Assembly (NCBI RefSeq): GCF_007744075.1
Contig: NZ_CP036266.1
Coordinates: 434,001 to 498,000, forward strand
From: Gimesia chilikensis
GTDB taxonomy: Bacteria; Planctomycetota; Planctomycetia; Planctomycetales; Planctomycetaceae
Length of the DNA stretch: 64,000 bases
Direction: 5' to 3'
Positions 26,002 to 35,000 of this stretch are shown here, in pieces; position 1 is the first letter of the stretch; each line of letters begins with the position of its first letter. The notes below the pieces were generated by a model. The model saw nothing but the letters and a program-made list of their open reading frames with translations, ran no database searches and had not been told where the DNA came from. Position numbers and translations under genes: made by a program.

Positions 26002-26029
26002 AGTATAACAATCCGGGTGGGACCATCAA
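26002..26029 (-). promoter_or_regulatory. Candidate tRNA-Leu promoter
   Basis: On the minus strand TTGATG (-35; plus positions 26024-26029) and TATACT (-10; 26002-26007) are 16 bases apart, about 68 bases upstream of the mature tRNA. A perfect 12-bp palindrome, ACCTGTACAGGT (25957-25968), lies between promoter and tRNA. Confidence 0.5.
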
Positions 26030-26230
26030 GGGAAGCGGAGGCCAATCTCGGGGTGAAAATGCGGGGATTTTACGAAAATGGACCTGCAATGAGTTCAAAC
26101 TACCCTCCCCGTATAATCTGCATTTTTGTAAACTACGCCCCGTTTTCGACCGTCGCAACAGCGTTTCTCCGTGGAATACGGAAGTCTGGCTGTTTCCGAC
26201 ACCCTGAATCGATTCGAACAAGGATGTCCG

Positions 26231-29200
26231 ATGCTGATTTTCAACCGCCGGAATACTCATATCACCCTGAGCGTGCTCTTCCTGCAGAGTCTGCTTGCGC
26301 TCTGTCTGCTGGCTTCACCTGTCTCGTTACAGGCAGACACAGGAACCGGGGCGGCAGGTTCGCCTCTGCTCGACGATGCCAACCTGCATGCGGTACAGTT
26401 TCTGGGTTCCAAAACCGGTTGGGCAGTCGGCGATCGGGGCGTGATTCGCAAGACCGTCGACGGCGGACAGAGCTGGCAGTTTGTGCCGAGCCCCGTGGAT
26501 TGTCCGCTGAGACATATCTGTTTTGTCACCGACCAGATCGGCTGGATCGCCGGTGGAGGGACGGCCCCTTACGGTCATTTAAACCAGGGCGTCCTGCTGT
26601 TTACCAAAGACGGAGGTAAGACCTGGACCGAACTGATCCAGAAGCGATTACCGCGCCTGCATTACGTGCGGTTCTTCGGCATGCAGCAAGGGGTCGTGGT
26701 GGGAGACACCTCGGTCCAGCATGCGACCGGCGTTTTCAAAACAGAGGACGGAGGCCAGACCTGGCAGGATATCACAGGTCACGAAGCGGACGGTTATCGC
26801 AGTGCCGCCTTCTTCGATGAAGAGACCGGAGTCGTGGCCGGCAACCGGGGGCATCTGACCCTGGTCGGGGGTGGCGCCGTCATGCCGCCACGCTTTCCAC
26901 CACAGGGGCTGCGTGGTATTCAGAACATCAATGTCCCGTTGACTTCACCGGGCTGGATGGCCGGCGATGGCGCCATGTTACGAAAAACGACTAATCGCGG
27001 TCTGGTCTGGGAAATGCCTGCAGGGGCGCTGCCCGATCCCTTAAAAGATTTTACCGATTTCAAAGCCGTCGAAGTCCGCGGTGAGCGAATCTGGGTCGTC
27101 GGCGATCCGGGATCGGTGATCTGGCATTCCAGAGACGGAGGCCAGACCTGGCATCAGCAGTGGACGGGACAGAGTCTCCCCCTCTCATCGATTGATTTCG
27201 TCGATGATCAGATCGGCTATGCAGTGGGGGCACTCGGTACCATCTTACGGACCAGTGACGGTGGGATGACGTGGCAGTCGAATCATGCGGATGCCCGTCG
27301 TGTGGCTCTGATGTGTGTGCATGCCCAGCCCGAACAGATCTCGTTTGAGATGCTGAGTAAATATGCGGGCGATCAGGGTTACCGCAGCATGGTTATGCTG
27401 CCGATCCGTCGTGACCTCGGACCGGAGGGGCCCCGATTTCAGGATCTGGATCTGCGACTCGGCGAAGCGGTCGTCAGTGTCGGGGCTTCTGTGGGACGAC
27501 AGGACTGGCGGTTCCCTGTCGATATTCCTGAGTTGGAACAGAATGCTGATCGCCTGATTGCAGAATGGAACAAACATACGGAAGGTCGGCTGGCTGCGGT
27601 CACGCTGAGTCGCTTTGTATCGCAGTTGCGTACCTGGCGACCCGACGTATTGATCATCGATCAGCCCCAGGGAAAGGATGCTGCGTCCACTTTGATGAAA
27701 GATGCGATGCTGCAGGCCGTCCGTTATGCCGCCGATGGCTCGCGATATCTGGAACATCGTGAGCAGGCGGGATTGAACCCCTGGAAGGTTAAAAAGGTCT
27801 TTCTGCGCTTGCCGCCGGGAAGTTCGGGACATGTCTCGGTTGAGGCGGACGAATATCTTGCGCGTCTGGGCCTGACGGCTGCGACCGCGGCTTCGTCCGG
27901 AAAACAGATTCTCGGCAAGGAAGTCACCGGCGAAGAGAGTCGCTTTGTGTATCGGCAGATCGATGTTGACGCCGTTGAGGGAGCAGGGGCACCGTCCGTG
28001 ATTTCGGGGGGAAGCCTGTTTGCGGGGATTGGTATCGCACCGGGTTCCGCGGCACGTCGAAAACTGTCAGAGATCAACGTTGAAGATGAAGAACGTAATC
28101 GGAAGCTGGCCGAACGTCAGCGGAACCTGAAAGCGATTGCTGCGAAGCTGATTGCTGATCCCCAGTATTCCGCACAACTGGTATCACATTTGAAAACGAT
28201 GACACAGGGCATGTCTGAACGGCAGGCGGCGTTGCAGCTGGAGCAGCTGGCTCAGCAATACATCGATCACCAGGATCTGGACAAAGCCGAAGCGACCTGT
28301 CAGGAACTGGTCGAGCAGTATCCGCGTCAGCCGGAGGCCGTGCGGGCGATGCTCTGGCTGTTCCAGCTCTGGTCGAGTGAAGAGATCGCCTGGCAGAGAA
28401 ATAAAAATGTGCCCGTGGAACGCAGTCGGTCGACTAACTCACCCGGACAGGTGACCGATCAGGTGCAGAACGCTTCGCAGTTTTCGGATCCTTCAACCGC
28501 CTCGCTGCTGGAGACCGTGCGGCAGGTAGGTCAGCTGAATACAGGGGCGCCCCAGAACTGGCGGACCCAGACCGCTGAGAACTGGAAGAAGCAGGCCCTG
28601 GCGGCGGTGCGCTGGTTCCAGAAATACGCGCCTGCTTTTTATGAGACGCCGGAAGTCCAGATTCCCCTGGCGTCGCTGTATCGTCTGATCGGTTCACATG
28701 GCAAGGCCGACGATATTTTCCGCAATTACCACACTCCCGCGGCGAACGAGTCGTGGAAAAAGATTGCCAAAGCGGAAAACTGGTTACTGCATCCGGCCAG
28801 TGCCCCGCCACGTCCGGTGTATCTCTGTAAATTCACCAAGACGCGACCGATCCTGGACGGCGTGTTGTCCGATGAATGCTGGCAGTCCGCAGACGAACTA
28901 CACCTCTCCGCGAATCCTGCGGAGAACGGGGGAGACCCGGATGCGATTGGCGCCAACCCGCTGGACCGTCCCTTTGTACTGATGTCTTATGACCGGGACT
29001 ACCTGTATGTGGCCGCCAGTATTCCAGTCAGAGACGAACTGGAATATCCTGCAGCTCCCGATTCGGGGCGGACATACGATGCGGATCTGCAGCAGCAGGA
29101 TCGCCTGGCTTTCGCGTTTGATATCGATCGGGATTACACGACTTACTATCAGCTGGAAGTCGATCACCGCGGGTGGACGCGTGACAGCTGCTGGATTGAT

Positions 29201-29428
29201 CAGAGCTGGAATCCCCGCTGGTACGTGGCGCGCGAGAAAGACAAGCGCCACTGGCGGACCGAGTTCGCGATTCCATTACAGGAACTCGTACCACAGACAC
29301 AGCTCAAACGCAGCACCTGGGGCTTTTCGGTCGTGCGGATTCTGCCTGCCCTCGGTCTGGAAGGCTGGAATTATCCCCTGACGACGTCTCCCCGTCCCGA
29401 TACGTTCGGGCTGATGAAGTTTGAATAG
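26231..29428 (+). CDS. Large exported YCF48-like beta-propeller protein with PIG-L-like and CBM9-like regions
   Basis: I take ATG 26231 as start because it follows AAGGATG and opens a signal peptide (MLIFNRR, LQSLLALCLLASPVSLQA); an in-frame GTG at 26171 has no such support. The 1065-residue product has repeated blades such as FLGSKTGWAVGDRGVIRKTVDGGQ and RDGGQTWHQQW (about 30-350), the YCF48/BNR pattern of photosystem-II-assembly-factor-like propellers. Residues about 355-600 (starting LMCVHAQPEQISFEMLSKYAG, then WRPDVLIIDQP) resemble a PIG-L/LmbE deacetylase fold whose HPDDE metal motif is replaced. A helical linker follows, and the last 200 residues (TRPILDGVLSDECWQSADEL, DRDYLYVAASI) look like a CBM9-type sugar-binding domain. 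Function unknown; export and glycan binding are inferred. Confidence 0.78.
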   Translation: MLIFNRRNTHITLSVLFLQSLLALCLLASPVSLQADTGTGAAGSPLLDDANLHAVQFLGSKTGWAVGDRGVIRKTVDGGQSWQFVPSPVDCPLRHICFVTDQIGWIAGGGTAPYGHLNQGVLLFTKDGGKTWTELIQKRLPRLHYVRFFGMQQGVVVGDTSVQHATGVFKTEDGGQTWQDITGHEADGYRSAAFFDEETGVVAGNRGHLTLVGGGAVMPPRFPPQGLRGIQNINVPLTSPGWMAGDGAMLRKTTNRGLVWEMPAGALPDPLKDFTDFKAVEVRGERIWVVGDPGSVIWHSRDGGQTWHQQWTGQSLPLSSIDFVDDQIGYAVGALGTILRTSDGGMTWQSNHADARRVALMCVHAQPEQISFEMLSKYAGDQGYRSMVMLPIRRDLGPEGPRFQDLDLRLGEAVVSVGASVGRQDWRFPVDIPELEQNADRLIAEWNKHTEGRLAAVTLSRFVSQLRTWRPDVLIIDQPQGKDAASTLMKDAMLQAVRYAADGSRYLEHREQAGLNPWKVKKVFLRLPPGSSGHVSVEADEYLARLGLTAATAASSGKQILGKEVTGEESRFVYRQIDVDAVEGAGAPSVISGGSLFAGIGIAPGSAARRKLSEINVEDEERNRKLAERQRNLKAIAAKLIADPQYSAQLVSHLKTMTQGMSERQAALQLEQLAQQYIDHQDLDKAEATCQELVEQYPRQPEAVRAMLWLFQLWSSEEIAWQRNKNVPVERSRSTNSPGQVTDQVQNASQFSDPSTASLLETVRQVGQLNTGAPQNWRTQTAENWKKQALAAVRWFQKYAPAFYETPEVQIPLASLYRLIGSHGKADDIFRNYHTPAANESWKKIAKAENWLLHPASAPPRPVYLCKFTKTRPILDGVLSDECWQSADELHLSANPAENGGDPDAIGANPLDRPFVLMSYDRDYLYVAASIPVRDELEYPAAPDSGRTYDADLQQQDRLAFAFDIDRDYTTYYQLEVDHRGWTRDSCWIDQSWNPRWYVAREKDKRHWRTEFAIPLQELVPQTQLKRSTWGFSVVRILPALGLEGWNYPLTTSPRPDTFGLMKFE

Positions 29429-29597
29429 ACGCGCAGTCGGGAATCGTCACAGTCGCCACTTTTCTCTGATGCTCTGCGTTTCACGCAGCATTCGATTCGC
29501 TTATGATGACGTCGATTAAGAATCGATGGGACAATCGGCGGTTGAGTTGCCGCTGGTCAGCAGAGCGAACAGTTTTGAAAGAGAAGATGGAGCGGCG

Positions 29598-30560
29598 ATG
29601 GGTTACCTGATTGGCATGGACGAAGCAGGCTATGGTCCGAACCTGGGACCGCTTGTGATTACGGCCAGTTTATGGGAAGTCCCCGGGGAACCGCGCGACT
29701 TCGATTTCTGGTCGGCACTGGAATCTGTCGTTTCCAACAGTCGTCCCCGCCGTAATTCTGAATTGCTGCACGTCGCCGATTCCAAGGAAGTCCACTCGTC
29801 TGCCAAGGGGCTGGGGCCGCTGGAACGTTCGATCTTTCCTTTCCTGCAGGTGGTCAATGGCTTCGATCAGGTGGATTCACTGGGGAAACTCTGGCGGTTG
29901 CTGATTGCTTCTCCCGCGCATCTGGACGCCATTCAGGAACATCCGTGGAATGGAGATGATCGGTTTGCACTGCCTACGGCCGTTGAACCCGAGGGGACGC
30001 GCGACTCACAACAGAAGCTGCAGGCGGCACTGGACGCAGCGGGCATCCAGCTTAAGGCACTCTGCTCGGAGATTGTGTTGCCCGAACGCTTCAATCACTT
30101 ATGCAGAGAGTATGGCAGCAAAGGAGTGATGCTGACGCGGCTCTGTATGCAGCTGTTGACACGCGTCTGGGATCGGGAGAGTAATGAGCCCACGCTGATT
30201 ATTGGAGACAAGCACGGGGGGCGGAATCGCTACGATGAATATCTGGATGAGATCCTGGATGGCGAAATGATCTTCCGCGTGGAAGAGTCGACAGCACGGA
30301 GTATCTATCGTGTGGGGGCCACCGAGATTCGCTTCCAGACCAAAGCCGAGGCGCATTTTCCGGTCGCGGTTTCCTCGATGGTCTGCAAGTACACCCGCGA
30401 AGTGATGATGGAACTGTTCAACCAGTTCTGGTCGGAACATGTGCCGGACATCAAGCCGACGAAAGGCTATCCGGTTGATGCGCGACGTTTCAAAAGTGAA
30501 ATCGCGGCTGCCCAGGCTGAACTGGAGATTTCCGATCAGATTCTGTGGCGCGGTCAGTAA
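29598..30560 (+). CDS. Divergent RNase HII-like protein
   Basis: The 320-residue protein has the RNase HII active-site order: MDEAGYGPNLGPLV (D8, E9), ADSKEV (D61), IIGDKHGGRNRYD (D204) and KAEAHFPVAVSSMVCKYTRE (E268 where RNase HII usually has Asp), then TKGYPVD. Canonical RNase HII has DEAGRG and about 200 residues; here Arg of that motif is Tyr and about 120 residues are inserted between the second and third acidic residues. RNase HII removes ribonucleotides from DNA and RNA primers. This may be a planctomycete-specific relative with altered specificity. ATG 29598 has GGAG at the right distance; an in-frame ATG at 29526 lacks a good site. Confidence 0.78.
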   Translation: MGYLIGMDEAGYGPNLGPLVITASLWEVPGEPRDFDFWSALESVVSNSRPRRNSELLHVADSKEVHSSAKGLGPLERSIFPFLQVVNGFDQVDSLGKLWRLLIASPAHLDAIQEHPWNGDDRFALPTAVEPEGTRDSQQKLQAALDAAGIQLKALCSEIVLPERFNHLCREYGSKGVMLTRLCMQLLTRVWDRESNEPTLIIGDKHGGRNRYDEYLDEILDGEMIFRVEESTARSIYRVGATEIRFQTKAEAHFPVAVSSMVCKYTREVMMELFNQFWSEHVPDIKPTKGYPVDARRFKSEIAAAQAELEISDQILWRGQ

Positions 30561-32042
30561 TTACTCGGTGGCTTCTGAATCTGCAGACTCAGTCGCCGGG
30601 AAGAAGCGACTGGTGGCAATTCCCACTACGAAGACGGTCGTGGCGCCGATGAGCGTGTACCAGGGCCAGGCGACGGTGCCCTTGATGATGAAGGCGACAT
30701 AGAGCACGGTGGCCAGTCCGACGAGAAAGCCGAGCAGGGCAGAAGCCTGCGAGGCCCGCTGACTGAACGTGGCCAGGAAAAAGATCCCGAGGATCAGGCC
30801 CGTAGAAATGCCGGCGATGGCCAGCACGTTTCCGACGACGCTGCTTTCAATCGACTGGCTGGCGATCCCCACGAAGATCTGCGCGAGACCGAAGAGAACC
30901 GTAAACACACGACTGAGGGCGACCAGCTCGGACTGCTGTTTTTTCTTCGAGGTCAGCGGTAAGTAAAAGTCGTTGACCAGGGCACTGGTGGTTGAGCTGA
31001 GGGAACTGGAGAGGGTCGACATCGCGGCTGCGAAGACGGCGGCCAGCGTGAGCCCTTTAATCCCCTTGGGCAGGTTGTCGATGATGAAGGTGGCGAACAC
31101 TTCATCGGGCTTCTCGAAGGGCGTGGCTGGCGGGAAACTCTGATAGAAGGCCGCCAGGCCAATACCGAGGAGCAGAAACAGAGCGAACTGTAAGAAGACC
31201 ACGAAGCCACTGAATCCGAGCGCCCGGGCCGCATCGCGCTGATTGCGTGCACCGAGGTACCGCTGGATCATCAACTGGTCGGCACCATGGGTGGCCATCG
31301 AGAGGAACATGCCGCCGACCAGTCCGGCCCAGAACGTGTAAGTCTGAGAGAGGTCCCACTGGAAATCGAACATGGTCCATTTGTGATTCGCCACGGCGAA
31401 CTGCTGATAGTCGGTCCATCCCCCGGGGAGTGCTTCGAGGATGACATAGAACGCGAACAGGGCGCCGGCGATATAGATCACGAATTGCAGGCAGTCGTTC
31501 CAGACGACCGATTTCATCCCCCCCAGACAGGTATAAATGATCGTGCCGATACCGATGACAACCACGCAGGCAGAGATGGGAATTCCGACCACTTTCTCCA
31601 GCACGAGCGCGGTCAGGTACAGGCGGAGTCCATCCGCGAGGGTACGCATCACGATAAAGGTCAGCGAGGCCAGGCGTTCGGTTTTGCCGCCGAACCGTTT
31701 TTTGAAGACTTCGTAAGCGGAAAAGATTTCACCCCGGAAATAGAGGGGAAGCAGAAACAGGATCACCAGGAAGCGTCCCACAATATAGCCCAGAGGAAGC
31801 TGCAGAAACTGGAGGTTACCGTCCGGCTGATAAGCGATGCCGGGCACACTCAGAAAGGTGACGGTGCTGGTCTCTGTGGCCACGATGGAGCCGAGGATGG
31901 CCCACCAGGGAAGCGTTTTTCCGCCGAGCAGATAGTCGGACAGATCTTTCTGCTTGCCGCCCACCCAGGATCCGAACCAGACAACGCCTGCCAGGTAGAG
32001 TCCCAGGATGATCAGATCGATATTTCCGATGGCGATGTTCAC
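30561..32042 (-). CDS. Sodium:solute symporter (SSS family)
   Basis: The 493-residue membrane protein has about 13 hydrophobic segments and SSS hallmarks: LGGKTLPWWAILGSIVATETSTVTFLSVPG, QRYLGARNQRDAARALGFSG and AVFAAAMSTLSSSLSSTTSALVNDFY, with the Na+-site serines in the last. The open frame extends far upstream, but the extra part is Arg/Pro-rich and not membrane-like, so I place the start at a GTG (32040-32042, reading V-N-I-A-I-G-N). It is divergent from murQ and a sugar kinase, which suggests import of a sugar such as an amino sugar or sialic acid. Substrate not proven. Confidence 0.85.
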   Translation of the reverse strand: MNIAIGNIDLIILGLYLAGVVWFGSWVGGKQKDLSDYLLGGKTLPWWAILGSIVATETSTVTFLSVPGIAYQPDGNLQFLQLPLGYIVGRFLVILFLLPLYFRGEIFSAYEVFKKRFGGKTERLASLTFIVMRTLADGLRLYLTALVLEKVVGIPISACVVVIGIGTIIYTCLGGMKSVVWNDCLQFVIYIAGALFAFYVILEALPGGWTDYQQFAVANHKWTMFDFQWDLSQTYTFWAGLVGGMFLSMATHGADQLMIQRYLGARNQRDAARALGFSGFVVFLQFALFLLLGIGLAAFYQSFPPATPFEKPDEVFATFIIDNLPKGIKGLTLAAVFAAAMSTLSSSLSSTTSALVNDFYLPLTSKKKQQSELVALSRVFTVLFGLAQIFVGIASQSIESSVVGNVLAIAGISTGLILGIFFLATFSQRASQASALLGFLVGLATVLYVAFIIKGTVAWPWYTLIGATTVFVVGIATSRFFPATESADSEATE

Positions 32043-32209
32043 AGTGCAACCCGTTATATTGGAACGTGTGATGATTGGCAGAACGCGTGACAGGAACTTC
32101 AGGGGGCACAATTTCCAATTCCAGTGGAGTTTGGCGAAGTGCATCCTTTCGGGATTCAGAATCCCGGTTATCATAGTAGCTGTCCGCTTCCAATTCGAAC
32201 AGGCAAAAG

Positions 32210-33109
32210 ATGATGTTAGAGCATTTAACGACCGAACAACGCAACCCGGCATCCGACAAGATTGATGCCATGAGCAGTCTGGAAATCGTGCAGCTGATGA
32301 ATGCTGAAGATGCCGGCGTGGCGGCAGCCGTCGCGAAAGAATCGGAAACGATTGCCGCTGCCGTCGATCTGATTGCCGAAGCGTTTCGACGGGGAGGTCG
32401 ACTGGTTTACATCGGCGCAGGAACCTCGGGGCGACTGGGAGTGCTGGATGCCAGTGAGTGTCCGCCAACGTTTAACAGTCCGCCCGAACAGGTAGTCGGG
32501 TTAATTGCAGGGGGGCGAACTGCACTGACGAATGCCGTCGAAGGGGCCGAAGACCATCCCGAGTTCGCCATCGCCGATCTGCAGGAACTGGGGCTCAGTC
32601 AGGATGATGTCCTGGTCGGAATCGCCACCAGTGGTCGGACGCCGTATGTGATTGCCGCTTTGCAGTACGCGCGAGAGCAGGGGGCCGCTGCCATCGCGTT
32701 TACCTGCAATCAGGAGAATCAACTGGCGGATGTGGCCGATCTCACCATCTGTCCGGTGGTCGGTCCGGAAGTCGTTACGGGTTCCACGCGTCTCAAGGCG
32801 GGGACGGCAACCAAAATGGTGTTGAACATGTTGACGACCGGGGCCATGGTGCGGATTGGTAAAACGTATGGCAATCTGATGGTCGATCTGCGGGCCACGA
32901 ACAAGAAACTGATTGACCGCTCCATTCGAATATTGATCGCGTTTACCGATCTTCCGCGTGACGAAGCCGAGACGGTACTGGAAGCCTGTCATGGTGAATT
33001 GAAAACTGCGATCGTGAGCGTGAAACGGAATGTGTCTCCCGAACGTGCAGAGGAGCTGCTCAAGCAGGCGGGCGGTCATCTGCGACGGGTACTGGATGCA
33101 GCCGAGTGA
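32210..33109 (+). CDS. murQ: N-acetylmuramic acid 6-phosphate etherase
   Basis: The 299-residue MurQ splits the lactyl ether of MurNAc-6-phosphate to give GlcNAc-6-phosphate and lactate. Visible motifs are LTTEQRNPASDKID at the N-terminus, the SIS-domain phosphate loop GRLVYIGAGTSGRLGVLDASECPPTF, AGGRTALTNAVEGAED and GPEVVTGSTRLKAGTATKMVLNMLTT. Full family length. A BadF/NagK-type kinase follows after 49 bases and an SSS symporter is divergent, so the block looks like cell-wall sugar salvage. This is relevant because planctomycetes were long thought to lack peptidoglycan. Confidence 0.96.
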   Translation: MMLEHLTTEQRNPASDKIDAMSSLEIVQLMNAEDAGVAAAVAKESETIAAAVDLIAEAFRRGGRLVYIGAGTSGRLGVLDASECPPTFNSPPEQVVGLIAGGRTALTNAVEGAEDHPEFAIADLQELGLSQDDVLVGIATSGRTPYVIAALQYAREQGAAAIAFTCNQENQLADVADLTICPVVGPEVVTGSTRLKAGTATKMVLNMLTTGAMVRIGKTYGNLMVDLRATNKKLIDRSIRILIAFTDLPRDEAETVLEACHGELKTAIVSVKRNVSPERAEELLKQAGGHLRRVLDAAE

Positions 33110-33158
33110 ACTTGAGTCCGTCGCTGGCAGGGCAAATCCCCTCTGAGGAATTCACGGT

Positions 33159-34109
33159 ATGACCGGATTACAGTCCCGACAACTGGCACTGGGCATCGAC
33201 GGTGGTGGCACCAAAACCGTGGCAACTCTGGCTGTGGTGACGGACGCAGAAAATTTTCACGTCGTTGGACGGGGAACGGCGGGGGCTTCCAATCTGAACG
33301 CGGTGGGCCTGGATGCGGCTGCTGTTGAATTGCAACGGGCAGTCGAGCTAGCGTTTCAGTCTGCTGGTGCAGAACCGCACACGGTGTCTGTATTCTGTAT
33401 GGGTATGGCGGGAGCGGGACGATCCGCCGAGCAGCATGCCTGGACGGAATGGGCGGTTGAAAAGCGGTTCGCGGAGGAAGTGGTCGTGGTCACCGATGCC
33501 GAGACGGTATTGGCAGCGGGAACTCCGGCAGGGACCGGAGTGGCATTGATCGCGGGAACCGGTTCGCTGGCTTTCGGGAAAGGGGCCGACGGTACTCAGA
33601 CGCGCGCCGGGGGCTGGGGATATCTGTTGGGGGATGAAGGGAGTGGCTATCAGCTGGCGATCGCGGCGATCAAGGCGATCCTGCGGGCGGTTGACGGACG
33701 GGGGCCGGAGACGGTTCTACAGTCACGATTTCTAAAGGCCTTGAATTTGAATGCTCCCGAGGAGCTGATCGGTTTTCTCTACCAGGATCCGGGAGACCGC
33801 GGTCGGATCGCCCGGCTGTCAGGCCTTGTGTTTGAAGCCGCTATGGATGAGGATGCGGTGGCCCGTTCGATTGTGGATCAGGGCGCGCAGGAACTGTCTG
33901 AGCTGGTACTGGCGGTGGCGCAGCGGTTGCATTTCAAAGCAGACGCGTATGCGCTGGCGCTGACTGGTGGGATATTGTTGCATCAACGCGATTACCGGGT
34001 CTCTCTGCTCGAACGTCTGGCAGAGCAGCAACTGGCTCCCGCGACCATCGAGTGCGTTGAAGATCCGAGTCTGGGTGCCGTGCGGATTGCCGTCCGTTTG
34101 CTGGGATAA
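33159..34109 (+). CDS. BadF/BadG-type ATPase, probable N-acetylglucosamine/MurNAc kinase
   Basis: The 316-residue sugar kinase of the ASKHA fold (BcrAD_BadFG family) has LGIDGGGTKTVATLAV (phosphate-1), GMAGAGR, VVTDAETVLAAGT, GVALIAGTGSLAFG and GWGYLLGDEGSGYQLAIAAIKA (adenosine/connect motifs). This order matches eukaryotic NAGK and the bacterial amino-sugar kinases such as MurK. Placement directly behind murQ implies that it makes the phosphorylated amino sugar that MurQ uses, or phosphorylates GlcNAc. Confidence 0.87.
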   Translation: MTGLQSRQLALGIDGGGTKTVATLAVVTDAENFHVVGRGTAGASNLNAVGLDAAAVELQRAVELAFQSAGAEPHTVSVFCMGMAGAGRSAEQHAWTEWAVEKRFAEEVVVVTDAETVLAAGTPAGTGVALIAGTGSLAFGKGADGTQTRAGGWGYLLGDEGSGYQLAIAAIKAILRAVDGRGPETVLQSRFLKALNLNAPEELIGFLYQDPGDRGRIARLSGLVFEAAMDEDAVARSIVDQGAQELSELVLAVAQRLHFKADAYALALTGGILLHQRDYRVSLLERLAEQQLAPATIECVEDPSLGAVRIAVRLLG

Positions 34110-34124
34110 TGTGTTGGGTTCTGG

Positions 34125-34940
34125 CTACGCTTCCGGGAACTGATCGGGGATCTGCAGCTGTTTTACCGAGTAGGGTGAGCATTGCTGTTTCCAGCCGCCG
34201 TCGATGGTGACGGAGGTTCCGGTGAGGTAGCTGGCGTCTTCTCCGGCCAGCATGACAATGCTGTGGGCGATTTCCCGCGGATGTGCCCAGCGTCGTAAAG
34301 GGATCATGTCTTCGGAAGCCTGGCGGATTTTCGTGGCGGTGGCCTGCTGGTCAACGGCGATATCCTGTCCCATCGCGGTGTCGATCGCGCCGGGATTGAC
34401 GCTGAGTACCCGAATGCCTGCAGGGCCATAGAGCGTGGCCAGTTCGTAGGTCAACGAATCGAGGGCCCCTTTGGCTGCGACGTACGCTGGACTGATCCCG
34501 GCTGCCATCTGAGACTGGATGCTGGAGACGTTGATAATCACTCCCTCTCCGCGGGCTTCCATGTGGGCTGCACACCATCGTGAGAGGAACGCGGGGGCGG
34601 TCAGGCAGACGCGCAGGGTCTGTTCCCAGCTGGCGAGTTCAATCTTCCGCATGGTGGTGATTTCCCGCCAGGCAGCATTATTGACCAGGACATCGATGCG
34701 TCCCCAGGCGGAGATACATTGTTCGACGGCAGACTCTGCATACTCCAGATCTGCGAGGTCACCGGTGCAGATGATATATTGACGGCCTGCATCCTCGATG
34801 CGTTTGGTGATGGGGTTGAGGTCTTCCGAGGGGAGGGCGAGCAGGACGCAGTCATAGCCCCGTTCGGCAAAGCGGACGGCGGTCTCCCCGCCGATGCCTC
34901 CCGCGGCTCCTGTGATCATGGCAACCGGTTGCGGGTTCAT
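34125..34940 (-). CDS. SDR-family oxidoreductase
   Basis: The 271-residue short-chain dehydrogenase has the Rossmann motif TGAAGGIG, the NNAAWR segment, Ser in INVSSIQSQ and the catalytic YVAAK, then LSVNPGAIDTAM. The C-terminus ends SYLTGTSVTIDGGW, typical of 3-oxoacyl-ACP reductase-like members. I chose ATG 34940, which has AAGGAACTCGCC upstream; the longer frame to 34997 adds an unlikely leader. The substrate is unknown; a sugar or 2-deoxy-acid is as likely as fatty acid. It is convergent with the kinase gene. Confidence 0.88.
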   Translation of the reverse strand: MNPQPVAMITGAAGGIGGETAVRFAERGYDCVLLALPSEDLNPITKRIEDAGRQYIICTGDLADLEYAESAVEQCISAWGRIDVLVNNAAWREITTMRKIELASWEQTLRVCLTAPAFLSRWCAAHMEARGEGVIINVSSIQSQMAAGISPAYVAAKGALDSLTYELATLYGPAGIRVLSVNPGAIDTAMGQDIAVDQQATATKIRQASEDMIPLRRWAHPREIAHSIVMLAGEDASYLTGTSVTIDGGWKQQCSPYSVKQLQIPDQFPEA

Positions 34941-35000
34941 GGCGAGTTCCTTTCCGTCTCTGGTTTGGATTGCTGAGGTTTCAAAGCGTTGTGGCATGCT

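Noticed and set aside
32043..32468. N-terminal extension of the SSS symporter frame
   Set aside because: Arg/Pro-rich, not membrane-like, and overlaps the murQ start on the other strand; the GTG at 32042 fits the family.
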